Shown here piece after piece: positions 10,065 through 18,293 of a stretch of 30,329 nucleotides of DNA. The stretch lies in contig BFEA01000009.1 of the NCBI GenBank assembly GCA_003427395.1, forward strand, positions 2,074,339-2,104,667, written 5' to 3'. The translations under genes and the position numbers were made by a program. Every line of letters begins with the position of its first letter. Within the stretch, counting starts at the first letter, position 1. Under the pieces are notes generated by a model, which searched no databases, was not told where the DNA came from, and saw only the letters and a program-made list of their open reading frames with translations. Source of the DNA: Chara braunii (taxonomy: Eukaryota; Streptophyta; Charophyceae; Charales; Characeae).

Positions 10065-10241
10065 ATCTAGAGAGATGCATACGCTTGCCACCTCTAGACA
10101 GTGTAGTAGATGGGGACTGTCTACCTCTTCAGTTTCTGCCAATGGGTTCTTCGCATGGGATGATTTCTTTTTTTCAACACCCGAAGTCCCTATAGAGGCA
10201 ATTGAGACCTCTACTGGCTGTTCCCTTTTGCCATCTTGTAG
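10065..10241 (-). pseudogene. Start of pol frame overlapping gag end, element A
   Basis: In the frame one base back from gag, an open stretch begins right after a TGA at 10242-10244, reads LQDGKREQPVEVS, then a Lys/Ser-rich linker, and reaches TGA 10062-10064 just before protease. The same KREQPV start occurs in element C in the same relation to its gag stop. The conserved overlap indicates that pol is reached by a -1 shift from gag. No start codon near its beginning would explain it as a separate protein. Confidence 0.6.
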
Positions 10242-11335
10242 TCAGGGCAATAAGGGACAATGTGGTCGGGGTCCCCACATTTAAGGCACTGGTGGGCAGC
10301 TTTTCTTTCCTGCCAAACTTTTTCTGTGATCCCCAGTTTCTTCCAAGGTTCCCCTTCGGGTAGACCTGGATGAGGTGGGTATGGCTTGCTCCAATTATTG
10401 TACCACGTGCCTCTTCCTCTTCCCCAGGCAGAATTAAAACCACGGTCACCTTGCAAGGGACCATAACCCCTTCCACCCGCGTAGTAGCTACCTTCGCCAC
10501 CACCCCTCTGGGTACCGGGTCCTCTTCCACCACGTCCGCGGCCTCCTCTTCCTCGCTCACATCCTCTTCCTTGGCGCCCTCCCCCGCGGACTGCAACGGC
10601 CGCGTAGCTCCCCTCCTGAGCTACCGGACCGCTGGGTCCTTCCTCAAGACCATAATCTACTTGGTCCCAAGAAAGTGTTTGGACACCTCCTTCAAAGGTC
10701 AGAAGGAGGTTGTCTTTCCCACGTATAGACCCTGAGATTGTGCGGTTTTGCCATTTTTTACCTGCTTGCAGATCTTTCCAATAGTGGCAATAGTTGGCCT
10801 CAGCCAAGAAGCCAGCATGATCTATGGCGATCTTGCTGAACTTCTCATAGGTCATCCCCTCTTCTTTAGTACGGGGATACAACTGAGTACGAAGGGGGTT
10901 GGGTAGTGCGCGAGAAAAACTGTTTAGTATCTGAGCTGGGGTCAATCCATGTTCGTTGCATTGCAACAACTCGTCCATTGTAGCTTTGAGTGCGGAGGTG
11001 CTCTTCCACTTCCTATCCGAAAGGCTTAGGACAAGCATCTCAGTCCTCCTGGCCAAGTTCTTATCCTCAAACCGTTCTCTGACGGTTTTGAGGAATTCTT
11101 CGATGCGGGTTTGCTGAGAGAATTCTACCATGGATCGGCAACCCGCTTCCTTTTGCATGGAGATTGCGAAACTCATAGCATCTCCTCCCATGCAGGAACT
11201 TGCCATCAGCACCCGGTCCCAATAAGATATTCGCTGTCCATAGACATAGGACTCGACCGCTGCAATCCAATGCAACACACTTTCTTCCTTCTTCCCATTA
11301 TATGTCCATGGAAGTTTTAGCTTTATCTTTCTCAC
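10211..11335 (-). CDS. gag: Gag main segment of element A (capsid-like, RGG region, CCHC knuckle)
   Basis: An uninterrupted 374-residue segment begins KIKLKLPWTYNGKKEESV, continues as a helical capsid-like region (about residues 15-190, including WDRVLMASSCMGGDAM and FSRALPNPLRTQLYPRTKEEG), then a Gly/Arg-rich RGG region (about 245-310) and one zinc knuckle, CLKCGDPDHIVPYC (CX2CX4HX4C, about 350-363). It ends KGNSQ-stop. Gag forms the particle and binds RNA through the RGG region and knuckle. The GTG start here is only where the frame opens: about 150 more residues lie upstream in shifted frames. The plus strand of the RGG part also shows an open frame, which is a composition shadow. Confidence 0.9.
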   Translation of the reverse strand: MRKIKLKLPWTYNGKKEESVLHWIAAVESYVYGQRISYWDRVLMASSCMGGDAMSFAISMQKEAGCRSMVEFSQQTRIEEFLKTVRERFEDKNLARRTEMLVLSLSDRKWKSTSALKATMDELLQCNEHGLTPAQILNSFSRALPNPLRTQLYPRTKEEGMTYEKFSKIAIDHAGFLAEANYCHYWKDLQAGKKWQNRTISGSIRGKDNLLLTFEGGVQTLSWDQVDYGLEEGPSGPVAQEGSYAAVAVRGGGRQGRGCERGRGGRGRGGRGPGTQRGGGEGSYYAGGRGYGPLQGDRGFNSAWGRGRGTWYNNWSKPYPPHPGLPEGEPWKKLGITEKVWQERKAAHQCLKCGDPDHIVPYCPDYKMAKGNSQ

Positions 11336-11846
11336 ATCCCCTGACTCTTCTTCTCGTTCTTTTTCTTATCTCCATCTCCCCCATCTCCGTCTCCATCTCC
11401 ACCTCCGCCGCTGCCTCGGACTATCTTCTCAGTAACTTCCGGAGTGAAGGTTTCATTGATGTGTTCATCTAGTTTGACTATGTAGGACTGGATATGTTTG
11501 TCGACATCCTGTGCTGACTTCTGCAAAAACGCATTCCAAACTCCCTCGAATTCGTACTGATGCGTTTCGATTTTCTGCAGGGTCTTGTTTATTGTTGCAA
11601 CCTCCTCTTTCGTATGGAGGACTGTTTCTGTTAGGAGAGCGAGTTTTTCTTCCGTGGCAGTTTTTTTTTTTCTTTTGTTCCTGTATCTCTTTCCGCAACC
11701 GCTCCCCCTCTTCTTGCAGCCTTTTTCTTGTATCTAGCTCTTGCCTTTTCGCTGCAAGCATCTTATTATGCAACTCGGCCCTACACACCCTTATGCAACT
11801 CGCTGCAAGCATCTTATTATACGTCTTATTATCTCTTTCTTTCGTA
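11336..11846 (-). pseudogene. Gag N-terminal coiled-coil region, frameshifted, element A
   Basis: From about 11780 the minus strand encodes a charged helical stretch (KRQELDTRKRLQEEGERLRK, then EIQEQKKKK) typical of a coiled coil. An eleven-base T run on the plus strand (11661-11671) is the likely site of the first frameshift; afterwards the continuation is in another frame (LLTETVLHTKEEVATIN, then AFLQKSAQDVDKHIQSYIVK), followed by a Gly/Asp run and Lys-rich linker. A second shift at about 11335-11345 leads into the main gag frame. Element C has a comparable coiled-coil N-terminus, which supports a real gag extension. Near 11750-11830 a short phrase (CGCTGCAAGCATCTTATTAT) is duplicated. Confidence 0.7.
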
Positions 11847-12171
11847 TGGACAGACGCACATTCTACACGAACAGACACTCGTACTGCACGAACAGACACA
11901 CATACTGTACGTACAGACACACCCCTTGCCTGAACAGACATGACCTACACACCCTCTGGACGAACAGATGTGGCCCCCAAATCTAAATATTGCGACTGTT
12001 CGTTCAGGGGCATAACTGTGACCTTTGACATTGGCTTTTGTTTTAGTTAGGATGTGTCTTTTGACCCAGAGAACATGTCCTTTGATCTGCTTTCATGAGT
12101 TGGGCCCTGGCGAGTGACCCCTCTATACTGCATTTGGCGAACAGGGTCTGAATCGGGCAAAGGATCTTTTA
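11847..12171 (-). repeat. 5' LTR copy of element A
   Basis: Direct repeat of 6187-6511 with 14 differences over about 325 bases by eye. It contains the same 21-bp array. Directly inside it (minus strand, from 11846) there is no TGGTATCAGAGC-like primer site, and the gag coiled coil begins within about 70 bases, so the U5 end, PBS and leader appear to be missing. Outside, at 12172, it abuts a minisatellite fragment. Confidence 0.85.
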
Positions 12172-12230
12172 ACTGCACTGGGGTGTAGTCTATACTTTCA
12201 CAACACAGGGGTGCGGCCTACAGGCAAGAA
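12171..12230. repeat. Minisatellite fragment flanking element A
   Basis: AACTGCACTGGGGTGTAGTC followed by AACACAGGGGTGCGGCCTAC matches 4050-4105 closely. It belongs to the 36-38-bp family of blocks 1 and 2. Confidence 0.65.
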
Positions 12231-12279
12231 GAAAATTATGTAATATTATATTCTTTCACCCGGTCAATGCCACGGTTGG

Positions 12280-12760
12280 ACGCTCAACTATGTTTCAAGA
12301 GTCACATAACTTCAGCATTCTGATATTTCAAAAATTAAATAAATAAATAATTGTGATTTCCCTTGTCAATCAGCAAAACAGCGAAAAAAATGCAGACCTC
12401 CCACAAAGCTTGTGTGACTCTGTTGATTTCTCATGGTTGAGCACTAGGTCGTGTTCCCCAATCACGGAATTGCAGCCTTGAAATAGTTAGAAATTAATAG
12501 TAAATAAATAACCACTTTCTCAATCCATCAGCAGGGCAACGGAACACAACCTTCTCACGGGGTCTTTGAAACTTCACCGATTACCTGTGATTAGGCATTT
12601 GACAACGCTCACCAATCACAAAATTTAATGCTTTAAATATTCAAAATAAGTAAATAAATAGCCTGTGGTTGGGCCGCTGGTAAGGGTATCCAATCATAGG
12701 ATTTCATATCTTGACTTATCCCGAAAATAAATAACGAGTTATCTCGTGCAAAATGACCCA
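12280..12760. repeat. Degenerate repeat of about 155 bp, A/T-rich
   Basis: AAATAAATAA-type words recur at about 12333, 12500, 12650 and 12723, each preceded or followed by a CCAATCA phrase (12457, 12612, 12688) and a short G/C-richer segment. The first two intervals are about 155 bases. Copies are too diverged for me to fix unit borders. Confidence 0.45.
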
Positions 12761-13384
12761 TCTACGGTAGGGGGCAACAATACATGTAACCGGCCTTCAC
12801 TTAGGGCTGCACGAGAGACGGTTAACGGGGGCCCAAATATTCGCCATTTTCGTTGGCAATTGCAATGCGAATTTCATCAAAAAATTTTAAAACAAACGAT
12901 ATGAGACCATAGTGCAAACATAAAAAAAGGAAACAGGCCAAAAAAACGAAAAAAAAAAAAAAAAAACTATGAAACCCTAATAGAAAGACACTGTCCGAGT
13001 CAAAATGAAGCGTCCAACGAATTCAACAAAATGCCAACTTTTTCATTATTGATCCAAACATGTCAAAACTGCACACATGACGTACCCTAAAGCACATATA
13101 TATCACACAAAAAGAAAAACAAGAAAAAAAGCAAAAAATCGGCACAATATGAGAGTTTCAGTGCAATTCGGTGCAAAATTCGCCGAAAATAACACCCCTG
13201 GTTAACCACGTGTGTCAAAGTTGGGTACGGGCAAACTAAATGACTATTTATGTCAAACAAAATACTTTTTTTTTTTTTTTTTTTGGCAGAAGGCAGCGAC
13301 GTGTCTTATCAGTTTGCACTGAGGGAGCGCGCGCTGCCCACTGCCACTGTGATTAGTCTATAGAGGCAAACTTGATGAAGGGGA
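12761..13384. other. A-rich spacer, no gene
   Basis: This holds a run of about 20 A (12949-12966), a T run of about 20 (13266-13284), one AAACCCTAA word near 12972 and the CCTTCACTTAGGGCTGC phrase near 12799. No reading frame is convincing. Confidence 0.45.
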
Positions 13385-13525
13385 GCGGCCTGCACGGCCC
13401 CCGTTCGAATAGAACAAGGGGTTGCAGCTCTGTGTTGCCTCCTTTCGAATATAGCGCGGGGTGTTGCCTATACCCTATTGTTCAAATAGTGAACAGGGGT
13501 ACAAGCAGCACACTCCCTCTTCTCT
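13385..13525. repeat. Degenerate 36-38-bp minisatellite, block 3
   Basis: Three units carry TTCGAATAGAACAAGGGGTT, TTCGAATATAGCGCGGGGTG and TTCAAATAGTGAACAGGGGT, followed by GCAGC or GCCT text and CACTCCCTC, as in blocks 1 and 2. Confidence 0.65.
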
Positions 13526-13559
13526 GCAGTGCGGACACATATCACCCTTGATTTTCATT

Positions 13560-14110
13560 AATTTCAATAAAACTAAAATTAGAAAATATACTCGATGAGC
13601 AGGCAGTGTAGCACTCAGTCGGCCATTGCAGAGTAGTCAAGCAACAATCTCCTGATCACACACCTAATATCCCAATTATAGAAAATTAATTGAGTATCAA
13701 GTCAGTTATGAGCAGCATGTAACAAGGGTTGACCTTTACTTCGGGTCGCCACACATGCTGCTCATTGCAGTGTGAACCGGCCAAGATCACTCCACCACAG
13801 TACCAGTGACTTGACTTTGAGTAATATACAAATGAAATGAGATTAAATACTAGAAGGTCTGTGAACCATGCGCTGCAACGGCCGCCTTCACTTAGGCCTG
13901 CCTCATGACGCACACAGCAGTGTCACCAATTGGAGACCACTTAAATAATGATTCAGTTCCAAAAAGAAATAGAAATAAAAATATAGAAAAGAAAATAATA
14001 TAATAAGATGAACAAATAAATATGCAGGTGATCATGAGCAGCGTGCTGCCTTCACTTAGGGTTGCCGCATGCTACTTATTGTAATGTGATGAAGTGAATA
14101 GCCACTTGAT
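13560..14110. repeat. Degenerate satellite-like repeat, about 162-166 bp period
   Basis: A G/C-richer core (ATGAGCAGC or ATGCGCTGC, then CCTTCACTTAGGGTTGC, then a TGATG/AGTG segment) appears at about 13706, 13868 and 14034, separated by A/T-rich spacers of roughly 80 bases. A weaker copy starts near 13595. Spacings are 162 and 166 bases. The same core phrase occurs alone near 12799. Confidence 0.5.
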
Positions 14111-14869
14111 CACCAGACCAACGAACCCTTTTTTTGGAAAGTTAATCGGCAATAATCGTATATACATATTTTAATGGGAGATCAAAAGGTAGTCAGATCA
14201 GAACCCATCATATACGGGAGGGAAGCTAAGGTTCCTCTCTCTGCTTTCCCTTTTATTCTACACCGAACTTCAAAGGGAGCCGAGGAGAATCGCTCGTGCC
14301 TCAAAGTGGTGATCGCGTGGCTGACCCTTATGATGTCTAAACTTTGTCAGAATGGAAATCGCAACGGTCAGTCTCTGCGTTTTTAAGTGCCCTAGAAATG
14401 TGCGGAAACCGATCTCCAAAACATGCATCCAATCAAAAGTTATGATTATCAATACACCACCGTGTGAGAATTTCGTACGGAAACCCCCATCCAGACTCTC
14501 TCAACTCTTTCCCCACTTCTCGGCCAGGCAGGTATCTATTATTTCCCTCTCTCTTTCTCTGTCTCCCTCTCTCTCTCTCTCGTTGACAGCAAGTAGGCTT
14601 AAGTTGACTGCAAATGGATCTTGTCGATCTTCAGTACAAAAGTGGTAGTTTAGCTTCTCGTCCTAGTGCCCAATTTGCATGCCTCTCTCTCTCTCTCCCC
14701 CCCCACGGTGTGCTAGCACATTTACTGAGTGCATAACGACTCTGCTGAATCAATCACCAAATGAGGAAGTGAGAGCAAACCTTTTGCATGAACACTGAAA
14801 GATACATCGTGAAGTTCAAAGAATGAGAATGAATGTTTCCCCAAAATAGAAATTGATGCATTCACTTAA
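14111..14869. other. Spacer with CT-rich patches, no gene recognised
   Basis: The open frame at 14174-14386 (plus) has no motif I know. CT-rich stretches lie at 14545-14582 and 14682-14703. A CAG/GTATCT donor-like word at about 14529 precedes the first CT tract, but no exon can be supported. Confidence 0.4.
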
Positions 14870-15720
14870 TTGCTTACTTACTTCCCCTCAACTGGGAACA
14901 GGCATCATCTCAGCATACATGTTTGCGTTGACTGTTGTTCGCTTGCTCACATGAACGGACTACCAGCGCCAGTTCCCTGGTCTGCATACATCTGGTGTAC
15001 TTTCCATGGGATGCCTGATTTACCCTTCACGGGTTCGCATCCCTCACCTTATTACTTATCTCACATCTGTCCAGCGAGCTACTTTACCCAATCACGACGA
15101 CATCAATACGGGCACTCGCCAACGTATCTTACGTAATGAAGTACCACCATCTTACCCTTGTGGAAGTGTTCATACCCGCTATACTAGTCGCCACGCTGTC
15201 ACTTTAAACCCTTTGTGTTTTCACTATCCTCCTCTCCGTCTCCCTACATTGAACATGAGCGAGGTATATCTGGAACAACCCCCGCTGAAGAGGTCAAACT
15301 CTATGCCTTGTAACTGTCAGGCAGCAGTTCCCCTTATGTCTCCCAGGTGGCAGTTTCCCCTGGGCCGACAGCTGGCTCGCATGTCGCTGCCCACAACCAC
15401 GAGCGTTCCCCTTTGGAAACGAGCGAGAATGTCGTATGAGCGGACTAGACGCGGCGGTACTGCCGCTGGCTGAGATGGTTCCTAGGCCCGTAGCACAAAT
15501 ATATGCTTGGCGGGCACCCTCTGGTCTAGATCAAGGCCTGGCCAAAGTGCATACTGACGCCACTTAGGCTGCTGGTGCTGACTCCAGGCCCGGTAATGCT
15601 ACAGCGGATGCAGTTTTCTCAACAGGCTATCCCACTACAGGCTCATTCCTACAGATGTGGGCACAATATAATGCTGCTTGGTTCGGGTCCGGGCCTGGCC
15701 AGTATATGCAGGCCTGCGGC
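14870..15720 (+). other. Possible decayed coding block, unidentified
   Basis: A 155-residue open frame (15006-15473) and overlapping frames before and after it give protein-like text in segments: PNHDDINTGTRQRILRNEV early, and in another frame after 15430 VLPLAEMVPRPVAQIYAW, then one TAG at about 15566, then TGSFLQMWAQYNAAWFG. Base composition is more balanced than in the surrounding spacer. This could be one old gene broken by frameshifts, or chance. I recognise no family. Comparing the three plus frames against protein databases would decide. Confidence 0.25.
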
Positions 15721-16133
15721 TCATGGCCGCTTTTATTGAATCACTTTATTATTATTCTTATTATTATTATTTTCACATATATATATTTTTAACAACTGCT
15801 CGAACCCTTCATTAAAAAAAATCCAGCGGCATGCTTCACTAATCACACTCCGAGTGGGTCACGCCGACGCACCCTCTGACAACCATACCTTGAATTGCAG
15901 TTAAGTTTGATTCTGTTTGAATAATAAATAATAAAAATAAAAGATTAAATGAAGGGATCAAACATGGGACATTCGACGAAGACCATCCTGACCAAAAGTG
16001 TAATCAGTCCTCTCTGGTTGGACCAATTACTCCCACAGCGTGAGTCAGCCCACCACACCGGTGTGGCAAATTGACACACCGTGGAGGGTCTGAATGTCGG
16101 GCCCTCCGACACCGTGTGGTACCGAGTATGCCA
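15721..16133. other. Spacer with TTA microsatellite left of element B
   Basis: TTATTATT-type repeats at 15746-15772 are followed by ATATATATA and A-rich stretches. Positions about 16098-16135 resemble the last 40 bases of the family-B LTR (GGGCCCTCC, then GAGTATGCCACA), so a second LTR end appears to abut the truncated LTR of element B. Confidence 0.45.
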
Positions 16134-16335
16134 CAAAGGGCCTGGCGCTTCACACAGGAAGAATGTGCTAGGCTCAAATCATACACAGATCAAGAGGAGG
16201 GGGATCAGACAAAGAAGAGGGGGGAGATGGGAATGTCGTCACACAAATGTCATTAATATCGACCGCAAATAGTTTCCCGCTGATGTCTCTGTCCCAAAGT
16301 CGAGTCCGTATCCAAATGTCGTCAACATCCCAAAG

Positions 16336-16342
<7 letters not shown>

Positions 16343-16406
<64 letters not shown>
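16343..16406. repeat. (CT)n microsatellite in the 3' LTR of element B
   Basis: About 32 uninterrupted CT units. The corresponding tract is 22 bases at 22694-22715 and 12 bases at 876-887 in the other LTRs of the family, so this copy expanded after insertion. Confidence 0.95.
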
Positions 16407-16412
<6 letters not shown>

Positions 16413-16736
16413 TGTAGACACTGAGAAGTCAGGTAGCTGGAGGGGGAGGGAGAGATGGTGGACTGGAAGAAGAAGAAGAACTCTCTCTCTCTTTCTCCTA
16501 GTGCCGGTACTAACCTGTGAAGGTGGTGCCTTGCTGCGGGTACCTCGAAGACGAAGCTGGAGCGATGGCGATACAAGTAAGCTCCCTGGCCTCCGCCACT
16601 TCCCTCCCTCTCTAACGCTACTCTAAGCGCCCAGAGCAGAAGACTACTCCGACCTGCTACTACTGCAGCGCTCCTGCAGCGTGCTGCTGCCAAGTCCTGA
16701 AGACTACCTCCTCAACTGCCTATTGCCTCCTGGGCG

Positions 16737-16760
16737 GACCAGTACTATATAGTGCTGGTC
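16737..16760 (-). promoter_or_regulatory. Palindromic TATA region, 3' LTR of element B
   Basis: Arms GACCAGTACTAT and ATAGTGCTGGTC form a 24-base inverted repeat with one mismatched position, centred on CTATATAG. The identical element occurs at 23059-23082. Confidence 0.5.
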
Positions 16761-17004
16761 CGGCTGGGAGGCTGCTCTTGCCAATGCCAAATCGTGCCAG
16801 ACCCTGGAGCTGAAGTTAAAAAAAAAGGTGGTCTTGAAACGGGCCTAAAAATGGCTTGCGCTTATCTCTGGTCTGGCGCCTAAGTTTCGGGAAGGTCGAC
16901 TTTATGACGGCCTTTTAGGCTTTTAGGTTGAAACGACATAGGGCCTGGAAGGCCCTTATTTTGCCTAGGGCTCTGCAGGCCCGTGTGGTGTGCAGTATGC
17001 CACA

Positions 17005-17017
17005 CCCCTCCCTCCTT
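17005..17017 (-). promoter_or_regulatory. Polypurine tract, copy next to the 3' LTR of element B
   Basis: On the minus strand AAGGAGGGAGGGG lies immediately before the LTR's TG. Purine tracts at this place prime plus-strand DNA synthesis in LTR elements. Confidence 0.8.
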
Positions 17018-17253
17018 GAAAGACGGAGCTTACCTGCGAGGGCGAAGCTGCCTGTCGGAGGGAGGGACCAAAGTAGGGTGGGAGGGGCAGGCCGTGAAGC
17101 TTCCTTAGATAGTCTTTGTCGTTAGATCAGAGGTGCGAATGCTGGCAAATCTGCTCGTGAAATCCATCGAGTGTCGTCAGGATCGCATGCTTTGAAGGTA
17201 ACCTTGTACTGTCGAGGCTTGTTGTGTGCCCGTGTGGTGCGCAGTATGCCACA

Positions 17254-17266
17254 CCCCCCCCTCCTT
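17254..17266 (-). promoter_or_regulatory. Second polypurine tract from the tandem duplication
   Basis: AAGGAGGGGGGGG on the minus strand is again followed by TGTGGCATAC, the first bases of an LTR, but only about 26 LTR bases are present here. Confidence 0.75.
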
Positions 17267-17432
17267 GAAAGACCGAGCTTACCTGCGAGGACGAAGCTGC
17301 CTGTCGGAGGGAGGGACCAAAGTCCGGGTGGGAGGGGCAGGTCGTGAGGCTTCCTTAGCTGGTCTTTGCCGTTCGTAGTGAGCGTAGACCTTGCAAATCT
17401 GCTTGTGAAATCCATCGAGTGTCGTCAAGATC

Positions 17433-17867
17433 TCATGCTTTGAAGGTGACCTTGTACTGTTGAGGCTTGTTGTCGTACTTGCGATCCGTGATGACGCGGT
17501 CGACTTCCTGATGACCATCCATAGACGGAGGGTCTTGCGATCGTTGGCCTGGGAAATCGTCGCTCTTAGCCGGTGTATATGTCTCCAGCTTCGAGGCGTG
17601 AAAGACTGGATGGACCGGCCGATGCGGTGGGATGTCGATCACAAAAGATGGGCCGTTGGGCTTGTCGCCTGCGGCTGAAAGGACGGTCCATGGTCCAAAC
17701 CACTTGGGGAGTAACTTGCGTGAAACATCCTGTTCGCGCGCAAACTCTTCCGCGAAGACCCAAACCAGATCGCCAACGCGGATGGGACATGGCACGAGAC
17801 GCCTGTTGGCTTGCTGCTGCATGCAGACTTGAGCCTTGTGCATGTTCGCACGGGCTTGAGTCAGCAA
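17433..17867 (-). pseudogene. Integrase C-terminal (GPY/F) module and chromodomain, element B
   Basis: 144 residues: a helical start (MLTQARANMHKAQVCMQQQ), GDLVWVFAEEFAREQ, the GPY/F module LPKWFGPWTVLSAAG and VHPVFHASKLE, then PPSMDGHQEVDRVITDRKY and the chromodomain strand QQYKVTFKA. A one-base shift then moves the chromodomain end into another frame, where DDTRWI-like or TLDGFHKQI text appears in the two duplicated copies. The domain organisation matches element A, but the sequences are clearly different at residue level. Confidence 0.88.
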
Positions 17868-17873
17868 TTCCCC

Positions 17874-18293
17874 CTACTTCCGGATGGAGGAGGGAGAGCA
17901 AGCGGTGTGTATGTCGGCAGTTCGTGGGAGGAAAAGATCAGCGAAGATACGACCTTTCCAGCCACCGTGGTGCAACTCGAATGGAGTCACGCCGATCACC
18001 AGATGCAACGAGGTGTTGTAGGCGAACTCGATGTCGGGGAGGCGGTCAACCCAATCCTTATGATCTGGACGGATGAGCGTACGAAGCATCATTTGAGCAG
18101 TCTGATGTGGTCTCTCCGTTTGCCCATCCTTTTGTGGGTGCCGAGCCGAGCATGGTTTCATTTCGGTGTCGGGCTCCTTCATGAGAGAAGTCCAAAATGC
18201 TGACATGGACCGAGTGTCGCCGTCGCTAACGGTGTCTTCCGGTACGCCGTGGCTGCAAATCCAGTCGGTGTAAGAGGCGTGCAGTACTTGCAA
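17874..18293 (-). pseudogene. Integrase catalytic core, second half, element B
   Basis: This carries the second catalytic Asp in TVSDGDTRS and the Glu in DGQTERPHQT, with 35 residues between them as in DD35E integrases, then DWVDRLPDIEFAYNTSLH and VTPFELHHGG. It overlaps the preceding segment at 18179-18293 in another frame; a frameshift lies near 18285-18295. A stop separates it from the C-terminal module at about 17870. Confidence 0.9.

Larger units (their letters stand above)
6187..12171 (-). mobile_element. Element A: Ty3/gypsy chromovirus-like LTR retrotransposon
   Basis: Transcribed right to left: 5' LTR copy (12171-11847), gag (about 11780-10211), protease, reverse transcriptase, RNase H, integrase, chromodomain (to 6551), then 3' LTR copy (6511-6187). 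The order PR-RT-RH-IN marks Ty3/gypsy, and the C-terminal chromodomain marks the chromovirus branch. The LTR copies differ at 14 of about 325 positions by my count, 11 of them transitions. The sequence lacks a recognisable PBS next to the 5' LTR and matching target duplications at the visible ends, so the LTR/leader junction is probably deleted. Pol carries several in-frame stops and at least one frameshift; gag has two frameshifts. Not autonomous as it stands. Confidence 0.93.
16134..17004 (-). repeat. 3' LTR of element B, truncated at outer end
   Basis: Matches 22488-23347 closely from CAAAGGGCCTGGCGC to the GTATGCCACA terminus at 17004. The first 148 bases of the intact LTR (22340-22487) are absent; the junction at 16134 follows an LTR-end-like sequence. 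It contains a CT tract of about 64 bases at 16343-16406 against 22 in the partner LTR. Confidence 0.88.
16979..17474. repeat. 249-bp tandem duplication across chromodomain, polypurine tract and LTR start
   Basis: Copy 1 spans 16979-17227 and copy 2 spans 17228-17474. Both begin GCCCGTGTGGTG, run through GCAGTATGCCACA (LTR terminus) and the C-rich complement of the polypurine tract, then the chromodomain end, and close with GAGGCTTGTTGT. Copies are roughly 90% alike with some small indels. Consequently the element has two polypurine tracts and a 26-base internal LTR fragment. Confidence 0.9.

Noticed and set aside
10370-10735. Plus-strand 121-residue open frame rich in Ser and Thr
   Set aside because: It is the complement of the Gly/Arg-rich part of gag; composition alone keeps it open.
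12968-12984. AAACCCTAA word, and TTAGGGTTT near 5683, as telomeric repeat
   Set aside because: Each occurs once, without tandem copies; a single telo-box word is expected by chance in A/T-rich DNA.
16239-16693. Open frames with Arg-Glu or Ser-Leu repeats over CT tracts
   Set aside because: Simple-repeat translation only.
17573-18076. Plus-strand 167-residue open frame
   Set aside because: Shadow of the integrase region of element B on the other strand; no own motif.
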